64,000 nt of DNA from Citreicoccus inhibens (GTDB taxonomy: Bacteria; Myxococcota; Myxococcia; Myxococcales; Myxococcaceae). The notes under the pieces were generated by a model. That model ran no database searches. It saw only the letters and a program-made list of their open reading frames with translations, and was not told the origin of the DNA. How positions within the stretch are numbered: the stretch's first letter is position 1; the number at the start of each line of letters is the position of its first letter. The DNA lies in contig NZ_JAHNZT010000027.1 of NCBI RefSeq assembly GCF_019039035.1, positions 53,924 to 117,923 on the forward strand, written 5' to 3'. Below, piece by piece: positions 8,611 to 19,021 of this stretch. A program made the position numbers and the translations under genes.

Positions 8611-9922
8611 GCCGTCACCTCGAGCCGGGGCGCGCCCGGCAGCTTCAACGCCAGCATCGCTTCCACGCGCGCTCGGACGTTGCCCTCGGGCACGGCCCGC
8701 ACCAGCTCGCTGGCGAAGGCATGCGTGAGCAACTGCTCGGCCTGGGCGCGGTCGATGCCGCGCGAGCGCAGGTAGAACAAGGCGTTCTCATCCAACCGCC
8801 CCACCGCCGCGCCGTGGGCGCACTTCACGTCATCCGCGAAGATCTCCAACTGCGGCCGAGCATCCACCTGCGCCGTCTCCGACAACAGCAGGTTGCGGCT
8901 CGTCTGGCGCGCGTCCGTGCGCTGCGCGTTCTCGCGCACCCGCACGCGTCCATGGAAGGCCCCGTGCGCGCGGCCATCCAGCACGCCCTTGTACAACTCG
9001 CGGCTCGTGCACCGAGGCACCGCGTGGTCCAGGTCCGTGCGGTGGTCCAAGTGCTGCGTGCCCTGCCCCACGAAGAGGCCATTGAGCGTGCAGTCCCCGC
9101 CCTCGCCCGCGAACGCCGCATGGACTTCGTTGCGAGCCAGCGCCGCGCCCAGGTTGAACGCGTGCGACGCGAAGCGGCTGTCTCGTCCCAGGCGCGAGTG
9201 CAGCACGCCCAGGTGCAGCGCCGCGTCGCCCTCCACCTGGAGCTTCACGTGGTTCAGGCTCGCGTTGTCGCCCAGCGTCACCTCGGTCACCGTGTTGGTG
9301 AAGCTGGCGCCCGCGCCGGCATACGTCTCCACCAGCGTCGCCTCGCTGCCCTCCTCGGCCACGACGACGACGCGCGGGCTGGACAGCACGGCCTCACCGC
9401 CCGCGCGCGACAGGAAGAGCACCTGCACCGGCGCCTCGCCGCGAACTCCGCGCCCCAGCCGAAGGAATACGCCGTCCTCCAGCAACGCGGCGTTGAGGGC
9501 GACGAAGGGATGGGCCTCCGCCCGAGCACGCTGCCCCAGCACCTCGGCCAGCACCGCCTCGTCATCACGCAGCGCATCCCGCAGGGGCTTGAGCGTCATT
9601 CCGCGAGGCAGACCGCCCAGCACCGACAGCGAGGAGTCCAGCCGCCCATCCACGAAGACCAGCCGGGGACCCGCGCTCGACAGGCGCGCCACCTCGGCCG
9701 CCACGTCCGCGCTCCCAACCAGCTCGCGCGGGAGCGAGAACGGCCGCGCCTCCACGGGCGCCACGCTCGTGTACTTCCACTCTTCATCGCGCGGCGTGGG
9801 CAGCCCCTGTCGCTCGAACTGGCGCAGCGCCTCTTCACGCAGGCGCTTGAGCCAGACAGGAGCATCCGCGCGCTCCGCCTGGAAGCGCGTCGCCACGTCC
9901 AGGTAGTGGGCGAGGCCAGACG

Positions 9923-9926
<4 letters not shown>
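8607..9926 (-). CDS. sufD: SufD, scaffold component of SufBCD
   Basis: A 439-residue SufD, the non-cluster-binding paralogue of SufB that pairs with SufB and SufC in the SufBC2D scaffold. Recognisable features are the N-terminal PTPRDEEWKYTSV, which is typical of SufD, the beta-helix core, and the C-terminal CAHGAAVGRLDENALFYLRSRGI, the equivalent of the SufB C-terminal block. It overlaps sufC upstream and sufS downstream by four bases each (ATGA), so the three are likely translated in coupled fashion. No oddity was noted. Confidence 0.95.
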
Positions 9927-10702
<776 letters not shown>

Positions 10703-10705
10703 GTG

Positions 10706-12138
<1,433 letters not shown>

Positions 12139-12142
<4 letters not shown>

Positions 12143-12651
12143 GAACGAACTCCTGGAACGGAAACGGAAACAGCGGCGGCGGCCGGAGCCACCGCGTTCG
12201 AGCCTCGGCCCAGTTGCACCAGCCGCTCGGGCATCCGCGGCGCGGGCGCGCACAGGTCCGCCAGCGTCAGGCGCCCCAGCGCCTCCTGGATGGCCTGGTT
12301 GATGAGCCGCCAGTGACTGCGCACCTGGCACACGGACTCCAGCTCACACGGGGCGCCGCCCGACGTGTGCTGGCCACATTCAGTGAGGGACACGGGCCCC
12401 TCCAGCGAAGCAACCAGCTCCGCCAGGGAGATATCGGGAGCCGGGCGAGACAGGCCGTAGCCTCCGCTCGCGCCACGGTGCGAGACCACCAGCCCCGCCG
12501 CCAACAGGCCCTTGAGCACCTTGCTGGCCGAGGGCAGCGGCACGCGCGTCCGCGCCGCCAGCTCGCGCGTCGTCCGGGTCTCCCCGTCTGCGCGAGCCAA
12601 CTCGGTCATCAACACGATGCCGTAGTCGGTCATCTTGCTCATCCGGAGCAT
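12139..12651 (-). CDS. Rrf2-family regulator of the suf operon
   Basis: A 170-residue Rrf2/IscR-family repressor and the first gene of the operon. The N-terminal winged helix begins [19 protein letters not shown], with [15 protein letters not shown] as recognition region and [13 protein letters not shown] as wing. Three cysteines (Cys92, Cys102, Cys108) lie where IscR-type proteins bind a [2Fe-2S] cluster, so it probably senses cluster status and autoregulates the operon. A proline/alanine-rich tail of about 45 residues follows. It best fits the SUF-system regulator subfamily. The 25-bp palindrome 58 bases upstream (12709-12733) is the likely operator. The first ATG at 12651 has a distant GGAGA; the ATG at 12642 remains possible. 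Confidence 0.93.
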
Positions 12652-12708
12652 AGGTGCGGGTGTCTCCTTCCTTCGCCGAGGCCCTCGGGCCGCAGCGCGC
12701 TCTTACGT

Positions 12709-12733
12709 AATGTGGACTGCTCCAGTCCACATT
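12709..12733. promoter_or_regulatory. Likely operator of the suf regulator
   Basis: A perfect inverted repeat with arms AATGTGGACTG and CAGTCCACATT around a CTC centre, 58 bases upstream of the Rrf2-regulator gene. Its GACT-n-AGTC core resembles IscR-class operators. On the minus strand the sequence TTGAAT precedes ACATTA by 17 bases and could be -35 and -10 elements bracketing the palindrome, which would suit repression. It is also one of the most AT-rich spots nearby. The assignment rests on position and symmetry, not on a tested site. Confidence 0.7.
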
Positions 12734-12859
12734 CAAATCAACGGGCCGAGCAGTCCTGTCGGGAAGGAGGGCCTGCGCCCGAGGGGCCCCCTGGTGTTCC
12801 CGTCGGCGGGTAGGCGCTAGGGTGGGGCCTCGCCGCACTGCCCGTGAGGAGCACGAACG

Positions 12860-14047
12860 ATGCGCCTTCCCCTGCCACTGCTGCTCGCCGCGTTGGCCCT
12901 GCCAATGCTGGCCTGTGAGAAGAAAACCGCGTCCGCCGCGCCATCCTCGGAGGGCTCGCAGGTCGGCGCGGCCCAGGCCGGGTCCGCCACGGACACGATT
13001 CTCATCGGCGAGGTGGGCAGCCTGACCGGCAGCGAGGCCACGTTCGGCATCTCGGCGCGCAACGGCATCGAGCTGGCGCTGAATGAGGTGAACGCCACGG
13101 GCGGCGTGAAGGGCAAGAAGGTCGCGGTGCGCGTCTACGACAGCCAGGGCCGCCCGGAAGAAGGCGCGCAGGCGGTGACGCGGCTCATCGCACAGGACCA
13201 CGTGCTGGCCGTGTTGGGTGAAGCCGCCTCGTCGGTGTCCATGGCCATGGCGGAGAAGGCACAGGCCGCGAAGGTGCCAATGATTACCCCCACCTCGACG
13301 AGCCCCGAGGTGACGAAGAAGGGAGACTTCATCTTCCGCGTCTGCTTCATCGACCCGTTCCAGGGCCTGGTGATGGCGAAGTTCGCGCGCGAGAACCTCA
13401 AGCTCGACAAGGTGGCGGTGCTCACGGACAACAAGAGCGCCTTCTCCGTGGGGCTCGCGGACGTCTTCAACCAGAAGTTCAAGGAGTTCGGTGGCGAGGT
13501 CGCGGCCAACGAGAGCTACTCCAAGGGCGACACGGACTTCCGCGCCCAGCTCACCGCGCTGAAGAAGGTGAAGCCGCAGGCCGTGTTCGTGCCGGGCTAC
13601 TACACGGACGTGGGCATCATCGCGCGGCAGGCCCGCGAGGTGGGGCTGACGGTGCCGCTGCTCGGCGGAGACGGCTGGGATTCGGACAAGCTGTTCGAGT
13701 TGGGCGGCTCGGCATTGGAGGGCAGCTTCTTCTCCAATCACTACTCACCAGACAATCCGGACCCGCGCATCCAGGACTTCCTCAAGAAGTACAAGCAGGC
13801 CTACGGCGCGGTGCCGGACAGCGTGGCGGTGCTGGCGTATGACGCCGCGCGACTCTTGGTGGACGGCATGCGGCGCGCGCCGGACTTGAGTGGCCCGGCC
13901 ATCCGCGACGCCATCGCCGCGACGAAGAACTTCCCGGGCGTGGCGGGCACCGTGAACCTGGACGCGAACCGCGACGCCGTGAAGGAGGCCGTGGTGCTCA
14001 AGGTGGCCAATGGCAAGGCGGAGTTCGTCACCACCGTGGCGCCCTGA
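12860..14047 (+). CDS. Branched-chain amino acid-type substrate-binding lipoprotein
   Basis: A 395-residue periplasmic-binding protein of the LivJ/LivK (Peripla_BP_6) family with a lipoprotein signal (lipobox MLAC, Cys19) and a short Ala/Ser/Gly-rich linker. The fold begins ILIGEVGSLTGSEATFG and continues with the family hallmarks GIELALNEVNATGGVKGKK, VPMITPTSTSPEVT and FVPGYYTDVGIIARQA. The ligand is probably a branched-chain or other aliphatic amino acid. No permease or ATPase genes are adjacent, so it is an orphan binding protein serving a distant transporter or a sensing role. It is divergent from the suf operon and ends at a strong hairpin. Confidence 0.9.
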   Translation: MRLPLPLLLAALALPMLACEKKTASAAPSSEGSQVGAAQAGSATDTILIGEVGSLTGSEATFGISARNGIELALNEVNATGGVKGKKVAVRVYDSQGRPEEGAQAVTRLIAQDHVLAVLGEAASSVSMAMAEKAQAAKVPMITPTSTSPEVTKKGDFIFRVCFIDPFQGLVMAKFARENLKLDKVAVLTDNKSAFSVGLADVFNQKFKEFGGEVAANESYSKGDTDFRAQLTALKKVKPQAVFVPGYYTDVGIIARQAREVGLTVPLLGGDGWDSDKLFELGGSALEGSFFSNHYSPDNPDPRIQDFLKKYKQAYGAVPDSVAVLAYDAARLLVDGMRRAPDLSGPAIRDAIAATKNFPGVAGTVNLDANRDAVKEAVVLKVANGKAEFVTTVAP

Positions 14048-14063
14048 GGTCCCTGGAGCGCCG

Positions 14064-14092
14064 GCCCCGTCCCGCTCAGTGGGGGACGGGGC
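14064..14092. terminator. Bidirectional hairpin terminator
   Basis: Arms GCCCCGTCCC and GGGACGGGGC form a perfect 10-bp stem with a 9-base loop, between the convergent binding-protein gene and the Flp-like gene. Confidence 0.65.
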
Positions 14093-14104
14093 ACGGGCGA
14101 CGCA

Positions 14105-14293
14105 TCAGGGCACGGGCGACTGGATGACGAAGTACATCGACTGGAAGTACTTGTTGAGCCCGTTGATGAGGGCCACGGTGTACGGCCAGCTCAACACGGT
14201 GAAGCCAAACAGGGCCGCGGTCACCACGGCATACTCCGTCATGGCTTGACCGCGCCGACGGCGGCGCAGCTCAGTGCGAGGCGTGGGCGTCAT
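14105..14293 (-). CDS. Flp/Fap-type small pilin-like protein
   Basis: A 62-residue protein beginning MTPTPRTELRRRRRGQAMTE. The basic N-terminus followed by RRGQAMTEYAVVTAALFGF is the class III (Flp) prepilin layout: the G-x-E region with the conserved Glu and Tyr two and three residues into the hydrophobic helix. The helix continues through TVLSWPYTVALING. Prepilin peptidase cleavage before the hydrophobic segment is plausible but the exact site is unclear. Longer upstream readings of the same frame are antisense noise. It overlaps the preceding cysteine-rich gene by 23 bases and ends a six-gene minus-strand run of Tad-like genes. No other Flp pilin is present. Confidence 0.7.
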   Translation of the reverse strand: MTPTPRTELRRRRRGQAMTEYAVVTAALFGFTVLSWPYTVALINGLNKYFQSMYFVIQSPVP

Positions 14294-14534
14294 CGGTGTC
14301 TCCCTTGCGCGGGGTATAGCCCCCCGTCTTGCAGTCCTTCTGGCAGGCGTCCTTTTCCTCCATGCACGCCTCGTTGCACTTGCCCGCCATCTTGCCCCCG
14401 TACTTCTTGCACACGGCCTTACAGACTTCGGCATCGCTCTCGCACCCACGCGAGCAGCTCTGCGCCCGCGCCGGAGCACTCACCAACGTCAGAGCCAGGG
14501 CACTCGCCAGGGTCCACATTCCAAGCAGCTTCAT
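14271..14534 (-). CDS. Small secreted cysteine-rich protein
   Basis: An 87-residue exported protein of unknown function starting MKLLGMWTLASALALTLVSA with a signal peptide cleaved after APARA. The mature part holds eight cysteines in Cx3C-type spacings (SCSRGCES, VCKAVCKK, KCNEACMEEKDACQKDCK), which suggests paired disulfides stabilising two short helices, similar to other helical Cx3C proteins. The C-terminus is charged (DTDDAHASH). The ATG at 14534 has the only credible signal; the frame's upstream ATG at 14576 is rejected. It sits inside the Tad-like islet, overlapping both neighbours closely, and may accompany the pilin-like proteins in the periplasm. That link is inferred from position only. 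Confidence 0.65.
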   Translation of the reverse strand: MKLLGMWTLASALALTLVSAPARAQSCSRGCESDAEVCKAVCKKYGGKMAGKCNEACMEEKDACQKDCKTGGYTPRKGDTDDAHASH

Positions 14535-14556
14535 CCTCGTGTCCTCCGTTCGGCGC

Positions 14557-15420
14557 TCATTCTGATGTCTGAGCACGCTGCATCAGCGACAGGTTGAACT
14601 CCACGCCGGTGCCGGTCTGCCGCAGCAGCATCTGGCCCACTGTTCCATCATGACTCACTTCGAAGGCGCGTGTCTGGCCCATGGACTCCGCCGTATTGCC
14701 CATGTGCCAACCACGCCCGCCCAGCGCCTTCCGCCAGTCTGCCTCGGACTCAGCAAGCGAGTCCTCAGCCATCTTGCCGGTCACGACGTGATTCGTGGCG
14801 CCCTCCATCTTCAAGGAGATGAACTGGGGATCCACCGCCGAGGCCGGCATCGGCATCCAGTCCGGCACTCTCAAGCCCCGGTCGGCCAGTTTGGCCATCT
14901 GCCCGGCGGACACGAACACCAGCGTCTCTCCACTCTGTGCAAGGACGGAGACCAGCCGGACCTCGTCATCGGCGGGGCTCCAATACCCAACGTAACCACC
15001 GTTGGTCCCCAGGTCCGCGCTCAGAGGAGGAAGCCCCGCATCCATCAGCAGGCCACGGTAGTGGGATAGCACCTGCCGAGGCGAATCCTTCGTGGAGAAC
15101 CACGCGACTGCGATGGGGACATCTGGCCCCAGGTAATCCGCCGCCAGGGCCTCGGGCGCGCTCGACACGCCTGGATACGGCGGGAAGCCCGACAAGGAAC
15201 GCGCCAGGATGGCCTGCTCCTCCCGCGTACGTTCCGGCGAGCGGGAAGGGGGTGGCAACATCTCGGCAGCCCTCAGCTCCGCCTTTTCAAGCGGAGAGTC
15301 TGGCTCGCGAGAGTAGACCGCATCCTCCCAGGCGAAGCCCAGGAGCGCGCCCGCCACGGTCACCGCGAACAGCAATAGCGACAGCCGAATAGCGAGGCTG
15401 GTGCGAAGCAGCTTCAGCAC
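14557..15420 (-). CDS. Membrane-anchored hypothetical protein of the Tad-like islet
   Basis: A 287-residue protein of unrecognised family. A single N-terminal membrane segment (SLAIRLSLLLFAVTVAGALLGF) is followed by a periplasmic domain containing EEQAILARSLSGFPPYPGV, suggesting an exported globular domain. The region VPIAVAWFSTKDSPRQVLSHYRGLL resembles small domains found in other myxobacterial secreted proteins, but I cannot name it. It overlaps the 3' end of the TadE-like gene by seven bases, so it belongs to the same transcript. Confidence 0.6.
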   Translation of the reverse strand: MLKLLRTSLAIRLSLLLFAVTVAGALLGFAWEDAVYSREPDSPLEKAELRAAEMLPPPSRSPERTREEQAILARSLSGFPPYPGVSSAPEALAADYLGPDVPIAVAWFSTKDSPRQVLSHYRGLLMDAGLPPLSADLGTNGGYVGYWSPADDEVRLVSVLAQSGETLVFVSAGQMAKLADRGLRVPDWMPMPASAVDPQFISLKMEGATNHVVTGKMAEDSLAESEADWRKALGGRGWHMGNTAESMGQTRAFEVSHDGTVGQMLLRQTGTGVEFNLSLMQRAQTSE

Positions 15421-16538
15421 TTCTCAGCCTGCTTGCAGCCCATGTAGTTGCTCCCGCGCTTGTTGTAGCTGTCTTTCGTGCGGTTCTTGTCCCAGTCCTG
15501 CCACTCTGTATTGAAGAACTTGGTCGGCGAGCCCGCCACCGTAATCTCTTCCGTCGGCGCGGCGCCCTTCTGTGGCGCGATAGCGAGATTGGGTTTGAGA
15601 GGGTTGTCTGCTTGGAGGCCCCCGATATTCCTGTCCATGGCTGCCAGCAACGTTGGGCTCAGCAGATTGTCGCTCAGCGCCCTTGAAAAGAAGGTCGCTG
15701 AGGACAACGCCGCCATCGGGTAACCAATGTTTATTGGGTTCTGATAAATGTTCGCAATCCGTTCGTAGAACTCGCCGCTCTTGTCTCCTGGGCGAGTATC
15801 CGCCGGCGTAGTGAGCGCCCACGTGTCCGTGAGGATCGCCAACCCCTGTTCCTTTATGTAGTATGCGTTGTCGTTGGTGCCCTGATTCGCGTTGTCGTGG
15901 ATCGTCTTGCCTTGTCCATGCCAACGCTCTTTCGCGAGCTTGTCAACTTCGCTGAATTGAGGGAATAGCGTCTCCGGCAGCAGGTAGTTTTCCACGATGA
16001 GCCGAGCGGAGCATTTGATTATCCCACCAGTGGTGTACTTCTTCATGTACTCATTGTGGATAGGCACACCGAGGTTGCCTTTACCTGTCTCGGCGGCCTC
16101 GCACGTCACCTGCTTGGCTTTGGGATTGATCCAACACTGGTGGGCCACAATGGCTTTGTGGTGGTCCGTGTCAGCACAGTCCTTGTAATTCACGGTGTCG
16201 TCACCATCCGGATCACTGCTGGAAACCGTGACGAACTCCTTTGGACGATCCTTCCCCGATTCGTGGTCACAGAACATCAGGCGGGCCTGCTTCTGGATCA
16301 TGGTGGATCCACCGACCGGCGCCTTGGCTGGTGCCTTCTTGAGGTCCTTGGTGTAGTCCTGCACGGTAAAATCCCACACCGTGGACAGTGCCGCCTCCTG
16401 CGAGTCCAGCGAATAGCGCAGGAGGTCGTCCAGGAAGATCGCGTACATGAAGACGGGGATGAAGACGATCATGCTCAGGGCCGTCTCCACCGCCGCGGCC
16501 CCACGTACGTGTCGACGCTGACGCAAGGTATTCTTCAC
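15414..16538 (-). CDS. TadE-like pseudopilin-type protein, large
   Basis: A 374-residue protein with the TadE-type N-terminus: basic residues, then RGAAAVETALSMIVFIPVFM with the conserved Glu in the hydrophobic helix, followed by a long periplasmic domain. In Tad pili TadE and TadF are pseudopilins processed by the prepilin peptidase. Typical TadE proteins are about 150-200 residues, so this one has a large extra domain with several cysteines (MFCDHES, YKDCADTDHH, HQCWINPKAKQVTCEA). Codon use is visibly less GC-biased than in flanking genes. It overlaps the next upstream gene by four bases. Confidence 0.7.
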   Translation of the reverse strand: MKNTLRQRRHVRGAAAVETALSMIVFIPVFMYAIFLDDLLRYSLDSQEAALSTVWDFTVQDYTKDLKKAPAKAPVGGSTMIQKQARLMFCDHESGKDRPKEFVTVSSSDPDGDDTVNYKDCADTDHHKAIVAHQCWINPKAKQVTCEAAETGKGNLGVPIHNEYMKKYTTGGIIKCSARLIVENYLLPETLFPQFSEVDKLAKERWHGQGKTIHDNANQGTNDNAYYIKEQGLAILTDTWALTTPADTRPGDKSGEFYERIANIYQNPINIGYPMAALSSATFFSRALSDNLLSPTLLAAMDRNIGGLQADNPLKPNLAIAPQKGAAPTEEITVAGSPTKFFNTEWQDWDKNRTKDSYNKRGSNYMGCKQAEKC

Positions 16539-18094
16539 AGGGACACCCCCGGAACGTTGGCAATCATGGCACCGTCCTTATTGCCAGCCAGGCCGAGGAC
16601 CTTGGCCGCCTCCTGGCCGTCTCGGAATGGATGCAGCTTGGCACGCCAGTACGGGTTGAAGAGCGTGGGCGCCTCACGCCAGCCATTCTCACCAAAGCGA
16701 TGATAGTAGACGAGCGCCTTGGACAGAGCGGCGCCCTCGTCTGCAGCAAGAACAAGCTCACCCGTGCCCTGGGCTCCGTGCTTGAACTTGATGGTGGCCG
16801 CTGAGTTGATCTCCCAGTCGGCCTTGGACACGTCGCCCACGCGCATCTTCTTGGTGACGTAGCTGTAGACGCGCGGCTGGCCGTAATCTTTCTTCTCGTC
16901 CGAGCTACCTCGGAACTTCATGAAGCAGTTACCTGAGCCAATGCAGCTCGTCAGAGCCTTGGCACTAACACCCTCGAACTTATGATTACCGCTATGGGTA
17001 CCGCTTGGAGAGTGGCTACCATTATTGCTATTGCTATACACCTCGGCATCGAATGGGTAATACGGCCCGACGCCATGCTTCCATTGGTCGAACATGGCAC
17101 CGTGGGCCTCCTTCGAGATCACCATCTTCCCTTCGCTGCCAGACCGGGTCGTGTTCCAGTTGCGCGTCGCATCTGTAACAGTGGAGGCGCCCACACTGAG
17201 GAGTGGGAGGGCAAAATGGGCACCTTCCCCAGGGATGTCAGACATCAACTCCTGAAGGAACGAAGGATGCAGGACGACCATGGGAAGAACCTTGGAGAGA
17301 AGGCCCGTTGCCCGAGTCGACGGCCAAGTGGGTCGACTGGCGTTGGCGACCTCTGTCATGGTCCTGCTCGCCGCCTGACGTGATGTGCTGGATTCGCCCC
17401 CTGGGCAAGGGAGGCCATCCACGGCACAGTTGAACTCATTAGCGTTCAGGCCCCCGACGGCCATCGGGAGAGTCGTCGCCCCCGGAACGTTGTAGTCGGT
17501 CAGATCCTTCAGGTCATTTGAACTGCCGTCCAATACCGTCTGAGCTGTTTTGAGATGTACCGCGTCTTGAGAAGCATGAATGGTGTCGATCATTCGGTCT
17601 AGGTAATCGACAACCTTCTCCATGTCCTTATCCAGATTCTTGACCTTGTTGCCGTAGCTTCTGGATTTGTTTCCGTATTTACCGGCGATACTGATGGCCT
17701 TGAATCCGTGGACGCAATGCATGAAACAGGTCCAGCATGCGCACTGCGCGAACTCCATGCCGGCGATGATATAGAAATTGATCTTCGCCGCGCTTAGCAT
17801 GTCTGCGGTCAAGCTCGCCGTGGACACGTACGCGTGCATGCTCGTCATCGCGACATAGGAAGCGGCGATGGCGCGGTTGCTGGCCGCGTAATAATTGAGT
17901 GCTCGCGCCTCCATGACGGCCATGGAATAGGCAAGGCTGTCGCTATGCTGCTGAAGGCTGACCTTCTCCCGAAGCGCATGGCTGAGATTGAAGCTCAGCG
18001 TCGTCATCAGCGCCATAATCAGAAATGACAGACACGACAGAACCAAAGACTGTCCACGCGCCTTACGCCGCTTCATTTCCAGGTGAAGACGCAT
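16535..18094 (-). CDS. TadG-like pilus-associated membrane protein
   Basis: A 519-residue protein opening with RRKARGQSLVLSCLSFLIMA, the basic/Gly-Gln/hydrophobic pattern of TadG/TadE-type N-termini. It continues with a helical stretch (HALREKVSLQQHSDSLAYSMAVMEARALNYYAASNRAIAASYVAM is the sort of Ala/Tyr-rich region seen in TadG-like proteins, residues about 35-80) and a cluster QCACWTCFMHC near residue 118. No von Willebrand factor domain is evident, unlike classical TadG. The first ATG at 18094 gives MRLHLEMKRRK; the ATG at 18076 is an equally good start. It overlaps the upstream TadE-like gene and shares its relaxed codon usage. Confidence 0.65.
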   Translation of the reverse strand: MRLHLEMKRRKARGQSLVLSCLSFLIMALMTTLSFNLSHALREKVSLQQHSDSLAYSMAVMEARALNYYAASNRAIAASYVAMTSMHAYVSTASLTADMLSAAKINFYIIAGMEFAQCACWTCFMHCVHGFKAISIAGKYGNKSRSYGNKVKNLDKDMEKVVDYLDRMIDTIHASQDAVHLKTAQTVLDGSSNDLKDLTDYNVPGATTLPMAVGGLNANEFNCAVDGLPCPGGESSTSRQAASRTMTEVANASRPTWPSTRATGLLSKVLPMVVLHPSFLQELMSDIPGEGAHFALPLLSVGASTVTDATRNWNTTRSGSEGKMVISKEAHGAMFDQWKHGVGPYYPFDAEVYSNSNNGSHSPSGTHSGNHKFEGVSAKALTSCIGSGNCFMKFRGSSDEKKDYGQPRVYSYVTKKMRVGDVSKADWEINSAATIKFKHGAQGTGELVLAADEGAALSKALVYYHRFGENGWREAPTLFNPYWRAKLHPFRDGQEAAKVLGLAGNKDGAMIANVPGVSL

Positions 18095-18825
18095 TCGTTG
18101 TCCTTCGGAAGAGGGTTTTTGGAGAGAAAAAAGTTAGACTGCATCCGCATCGTGTAGGTGGCGCGGATGGGTAAGATATAGTGACGGTTGCTTGCAGCCG
18201 CGTCGTACTGACCGAAATCATGAAATGGGCGCTTGTTCTGCGGCGTCTTCCCCAGACGAAGCACAGAAGGGAGCTCTCGGGCGCGGGCGAGATTGAAGAG
18301 AACCATGTCCGCGAAGGGGATTGGCATCCGGTAGTTGAAGGTGACCTGGACGCGCAGCTTGGTCCGCTGTCCCTGATCCCAATCATCGTTCGCGGTGTTC
18401 TTTGGGTCGTCGAAGTCGTACTCTCCCCTGCCACTCAGACCCGCGGTTTGGGTTGTCGGCCCACAGATGGTAACCACCGCGTACTTCATGCCGGTATCCG
18501 GCATCAGGTTGCGGTTGACCTCTGGCCAAGTGAACTTCGCGGCGAAGTCCGTGCCACTGGTCACGGTCTTGATGTACTCCGCCCCGCCGGAGGACTTGCT
18601 CAGCATGGGGAGCAGCACCCCGAGGGCGGCCTTCTCCATCTGAGCCACGTTGGCGCTGTGGATGGAGCCAGCCCGCACGGCCTTGTAGGCCGCGTACTTC
18701 GTCATCAGCCGGGCCTGATGCATCAGACTAAGCTGGAGAGTCCCGAGGATCAGGAATACAAAGAGAGGCAGGACGATGGCCGTCTCTACGGCCGCCTGTC
18801 CGCCCTCACGACTTCGCGCATTCAT
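18073..18825 (-). CDS. TadE-like pseudopilin-type protein
   Basis: First gene of the Tad-like islet, about 250 residues. MNARSREGGQAAVETAIVLP followed by LFVFLILGTLQLSLMHQARLM is the standard TadE-type prepilin N-terminus with the conserved Glu. The remainder is a periplasmic domain of no recognised family. The ATG at 18825 follows CAGGGAT; an ATG at 18840 (MWIPG) is possible. The gene overlaps the next one by about 20 bases. Upstream, an 11-base-spaced direct repeat of ATGTCACA at 18891-18909 lies in the divergent promoter region and could control the islet. Confidence 0.75.
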   Translation of the reverse strand: MNARSREGGQAAVETAIVLPLFVFLILGTLQLSLMHQARLMTKYAAYKAVRAGSIHSANVAQMEKAALGVLLPMLSKSSGGAEYIKTVTSGTDFAAKFTWPEVNRNLMPDTGMKYAVVTICGPTTQTAGLSGRGEYDFDDPKNTANDDWDQGQRTKLRVQVTFNYRMPIPFADMVLFNLARARELPSVLRLGKTPQNKRPFHDFGQYDAAASNRHYILPIRATYTMRMQSNFFLSKNPLPKDNECVFTWK

Positions 18826-18890
18826 CCCTGGAATCCACATATGCCCGGAGTGTACCGGGACTTAGAAGAGGGGCTGGCGAGGGATCGAAG

Positions 18891-18909
18891 ATGTCACACA
18901 AATGTCACA
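18891..18909. repeat. Direct repeat of ATGTCACA, possible regulator site
   Basis: Two exact copies of ATGTCACA start 11 bases apart (one helical turn) in the 196-bp divergent spacer between the Tad-like islet and the lipoprotein gene at 19022. Half-sites on one helix face are typical of tandem-binding regulators. No regulator is identified. Confidence 0.4.
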
Positions 18910-19021
18910 TACGACCCGTTGTGTTTTTCCTCAAGTCCATGGCAGCCGGCTACTCGACCGATAGACGGGCTCCACTGGGCCGTGCAGCGGAGCAGAAGGC
19001 AGCGGCAAAAAGGAGCAGGGC

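Noticed and set aside
14105..18840. A complete Tad pilus locus
   Set aside because: Only pilin-like and pseudopilin-like genes are present; no ATPase, platform or secretin.
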